This document shows, piece by piece, positions 56,798-56,923 of a stretch of 56,923 nucleotides of DNA. The position numbers were made by a program, and so were the translations under genes. The notes under the pieces were generated by a model. That model did no database searches and was not told the origin of the DNA. It worked only from the letters and a program-made list of their open reading frames with translations. Position 1 is the first letter of the stretch. Each line of letters begins with the position of its first letter. This stretch comes from an uncultured Bacilli bacterium (GTDB lineage Bacteria > Bacillota_I > Bacilli_A > RF39 > UBA660): positions 1-56,923 of the forward strand of contig CAKOOH010000009.1 of assembly GCA_934098485.1 (NCBI GenBank), read 5' to 3'.

Positions 56798-56923
56798 ATG
56801 AAGATTGGAAAATTAAATATTTCAAAAAAAATTCTTATTGTAATTGGTGTCGTTGTTCTTGTTATTATTGGAGGAACTATTTTACTTACTAAGGGTGGTA
56901 GTAAAGGTAAAGGAATACTATAC
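56798..56923 (+). CDS. Membrane-anchored protein, 5' end only
   Basis: The frame runs from ATG 56798 to the end of the window (42 codons). It shows MKIGKLNISKK, a hydrophobic helix (ILIVIGVVVLVIIGGTILL) and a Gly/Ser/Lys-rich segment. AGGAAGGAAAAG is upstream. This start is typical of HlyD-type efflux adaptors or other anchored exported proteins, but too little is visible. It diverges from the large XRE gene across 148 bp. Confidence 0.55.
   Translation, partial: MKIGKLNISKKILIVIGVVVLVIIGGTILLTKGGSKGKGILY

Overview
The window reads as a chromosomal segment of a very AT-rich, low-GC Gram-positive anaerobe that forms, or descends from, an endospore former. The evidence is a sporulation block (spoIIAA, a sigF-like gene, spoVAC-VAD-VAE, spoIIGA, sigE, sigG), a class III (anaerobic) ribonucleotide reductase, LPXTG pili with sortases, a tryptophan T-box, RNase J and LexA. 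UGA is an ordinary stop codon, which excludes a true Mollicute. My inference is an Erysipelotrichia/RF39-type uncultured Bacillota; I have no sequence search behind that.

Layout. 1-14 kb: housekeeping (argS, T-box-trpS, an ABC exporter, trmB, a pseudouridine synthase, a ZIP transporter, RNase J), plus a membrane XRE regulator, a frameshifted ogt and a CtpE-like P-type ATPase. 13.8-23.2 kb: sporulation block. An unknown membrane-anchored protein precedes spoIIAA-sigF-spoVAC-spoVAD-spoVAE, then spoIIGA-sigE, an MFS-like membrane protein, sigG, ylmC, lspA and rluD/ylyB, a compressed version of Bacillus gene order. 23.2-31.5 kb: TspO-like protein, rhomboid protease, a surface protein behind a promoter whose spacer is mostly a G8 run, lexA with a divergent 46-aa membrane peptide gene, miaB, scpA-scpB. 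31.5-44.4 kb: tRNA-Leu and tRNA-Gln, a radical-domain-less NrdD paralogue with nrdG, nrdD-glutaredoxin and trxB, tRNA-Arg, mscL, a lipid cassette (acyltransferase, acyl-CoA synthetase, acyltransferase) and folD. 44.5-56.9 kb: accessory region starting at tRNA-Thr. It holds a partial second tRNA-Thr copy joined to an IS200-type tnpA relic, a Nudix gene, a sortase-assembled pilus operon, an ISLre2-like relic and a large XRE protein.

Main observations. (1) SpoIIAA and the sigF-like gene are 10 bp apart with no spoIIAB between them, and SpoIIAA has tyrosine where the phosphorylated serine of Bacillus SpoIIAA lies (residue 58), with lysine at 57. Both halves of the classical sigma-F phospho-switch are thus altered together. 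(2) The G8 run between -35 and -10 of a surface-protein promoter is a candidate phase-variation switch. (3) A 46-aa single-span protein divergent from lexA, with a palindrome inside its promoter spacer, is a candidate SOS division inhibitor. (4) The nrd operon pairs a catalytically dead-looking NrdD paralogue with an NrdD fused to a glutaredoxin-like domain and followed by thioredoxin reductase.

How the genes work together. The sporulation block encodes forespore and mother-cell sigma factors and the dipicolinate channel proteins. The nrd operon would supply dNTPs anaerobically using a thiol reductant. The pilus operon carries its own signal peptidase, VWA-type tip protein, major pilin, basal-type pilin and two sortases. 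All assignments are by reading motifs and gene order; no database search was run.
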